This document shows, one piece after another, positions 6,547-7,182 of a stretch of DNA of 7,182 nucleotides. How positions within the stretch are numbered: the first letter of the stretch is position 1; every line of letters begins with the position of its first letter. The stretch is from Pseudomonadota bacterium (GTDB lineage: Bacteria; Pseudomonadota; Alphaproteobacteria; Acetobacterales; Acetobacteraceae). Under the pieces are notes generated by a model. The model did no database searches, had not been told where the DNA came from, and saw nothing but the letters and a program-made list of their open reading frames with translations. The position numbers and the translations under genes are program-made. The DNA is taken from assembly GCA_021826485.1 (NCBI GenBank), contig JAKAZX010000207.1:1-7182 (forward strand), written 5' to 3'.

Positions 6547-7101
6547 TCAACTTTCCGCGGGCGGCACGTCCCGGCCGGGTGCCGGCGGCTCGACCAGCAG
6601 GTCCTCCCGCCGCGGCAGGTCGCGCAGGTCATTCAGGCCGAACTGCGCCAGGAAGGCGGGCGTGGTGCCCCACAGCGTCGGCCGCCCCGGCGCCTCCCGC
6701 CGGCCGCGCGGGGCGATCAGCCCGGCTTCCAGCAGCGCGTCCAGCGTCGCCTGGGCCAGCGCCGCGCCGCGGATTTCCTCGATCTCGCCGCGCGTGACCG
6801 GCTGGTGGTAGGCGACGATGGAGAGCGTCTCCATCGCCGCGCGTGGCAGCCGGCGCGGCACCTGCACCACCTTGCGCAGCCGGGGCGCGAGGTCCGGCGC
6901 GGTGCGGAACTGCACGCCGCCCGCCACCTCCACCAGTTCCACGCCGCGCCCGGCGTAGCGCGCCTGCAACGCCGCCAGCACCGCCTCCGCCTCCATCCCT
7001 TCGGGCAGCACCTGGACGAGCTGGCGGGCCGAGATCGGGGCGGCGGAGGCGAACAGCATCGCCTCGGCCAGCCGCAGCGCGTCCTCGATGTCATCCGCCA
7101 T
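6547..7101 (-). CDS. scpB: Segregation and condensation protein B (ScpB)
   Basis: ScpB is the winged-helix subunit that dimerises and binds ScpA in the SMC-ScpAB condensin complex, which compacts and segregates the nucleoid. The 184-residue product shows the family pattern: an N-terminal helix with EAMLFASAAPIS (about 14-25), a first winged-helix half, then the highly characteristic ETLSIVAYHQPVTRGEIEEIRG (about 90-111) and GRPTLWGTTPAFLAQFGL (about 139-156). The last residues are a Pro/Glu-rich tail, and the length is normal for the family. Its ATG at 7101-7099 overlaps the end of scpA by 11 bp, and a GGGGAG Shine-Dalgarno site lies six bases upstream. In many alphaproteobacteria tat genes follow scpB; here the next gene on the strand is the sensor kinase after a 384-bp gap. 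Confidence 0.95.
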   Translation of the reverse strand: MADDIEDALRLAEAMLFASAAPISARQLVQVLPEGMEAEAVLAALQARYAGRGVELVEVAGGVQFRTAPDLAPRLRKVVQVPRRLPRAAMETLSIVAYHQPVTRGEIEEIRGAALAQATLDALLEAGLIAPRGRREAPGRPTLWGTTPAFLAQFGLNDLRDLPRREDLLVEPPAPGRDVPPAES

Positions 7102-7182
7102 CGCGCTCTCCCCGCCGCAGCAGGATCGGGCCGAAGGCGGCTTCCTGCCGCAGCCTGAGCGCGCCGCCGCGCGCCATCTCCA
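7091..7182 (-). CDS. scpA: Segregation and condensation protein A (ScpA), last 29 codons only
   Basis: A short minus-strand frame enters from the right edge and ends at the TGA at 7093-7091, 11 bp inside scpB. It reads EMARGGALRLRQEAAFGPI followed by LLRRGERDGG. The motif of an acidic helix end followed by LRLRQEAAFGPI is like the C-terminal winged-helix of ScpA (kleisin), which bridges the SMC heads and binds ScpB. The identification rests on this short tail plus the overlap with scpB, the standard gene order. The overlap of stop and start suggests translational coupling, which would help keep the two subunits in proportion. Most of the gene lies outside the window. Confidence 0.8.
   Translation of the reverse strand, partial: EMARGGALRLRQEAAFGPILLRRGERDGG
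7108..7113 (-). promoter_or_regulatory. Shine-Dalgarno site of scpB
   Basis: The minus strand reads GGGGAG six bases before the scpB ATG, inside the end of scpA. Good match and spacing; it fixes the scpB start at 7101. Confidence 0.65.

Noticed and set aside
6218..6550. Minus-strand frame of 110 codons between scpB and the kinase
   Set aside because: It resembles no family I know, runs through the C11 tract and the palindromic repeat, and has low-complexity Arg/Pro/Gly composition. A small gene here cannot be excluded but is not supported.
4066..7158. A 1030-codon open frame on the plus strand
   Set aside because: It lies antisense to the kinase and scpB, has a Gln/Arg/His/Ala-rich composition with no domain, and is explained by the high third-position GC of the real minus-strand genes, which suppresses stops on the opposite strand.

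Overview
The window is very GC-rich, with strong G/C bias at third codon positions, so long spurious ORFs run antisense to the real genes. The gene content points to an alphaproteobacterium, plausibly Rhodospirillales/Acetobacteraceae: scpA overlapping scpB, an HWE-family histidine kinase with a FAT GUY-type receiver, and a GC-rich intergenic palindrome of a style common in alphaproteobacteria. The phylum-level call is reasonable; the family is a guess from style, not from a database match.

Layout, left to right. Positions 1-614 (minus) hold the N-terminal two thirds of fabD (malonyl-CoA:ACP transacylase), cut by the window edge. A short divergent gap leads to a solitary DNA methyltransferase gene at 723-1949 (plus). 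This converges on the next operon across a 224-bp gap that holds a compound palindromic repeat (2017-2123). On the minus strand, 6162-2560 encodes a 1200-residue fusion of CheB methylesterase, CheR methyltransferase, PAS, a glutamate-rich heptad coiled coil, two more PAS domains and an HWE histidine kinase. A single-domain response regulator (2563-2174) follows with an ATGA overlap. Upstream of the kinase is a 384-bp gap (6163-6546) with no convincing gene; it holds two tandem copies of a small palindrome and a run of 11 G. At the right edge are scpB (7101-6547) and the last 29 codons of scpA, overlapping by 11 bp.

How they work together. fabD and scpAB are housekeeping genes (fatty-acid synthesis; chromosome condensation with SMC) flanking a two-gene signalling operon and an orphan methylase. 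The signalling pair is the most interesting part. Kinase and receiver look translationally coupled and very likely form a phosphorelay. The kinase also carries apparently intact CheB and CheR active sites, although no chemoreceptor, CheA or CheW is visible. Its coiled coil contains Ser-flanked Glu-Glu pairs every seven residues that resemble chemoreceptor methylation sites, so it could itself be the substrate of the fused methylation enzymes; this is a hypothesis.
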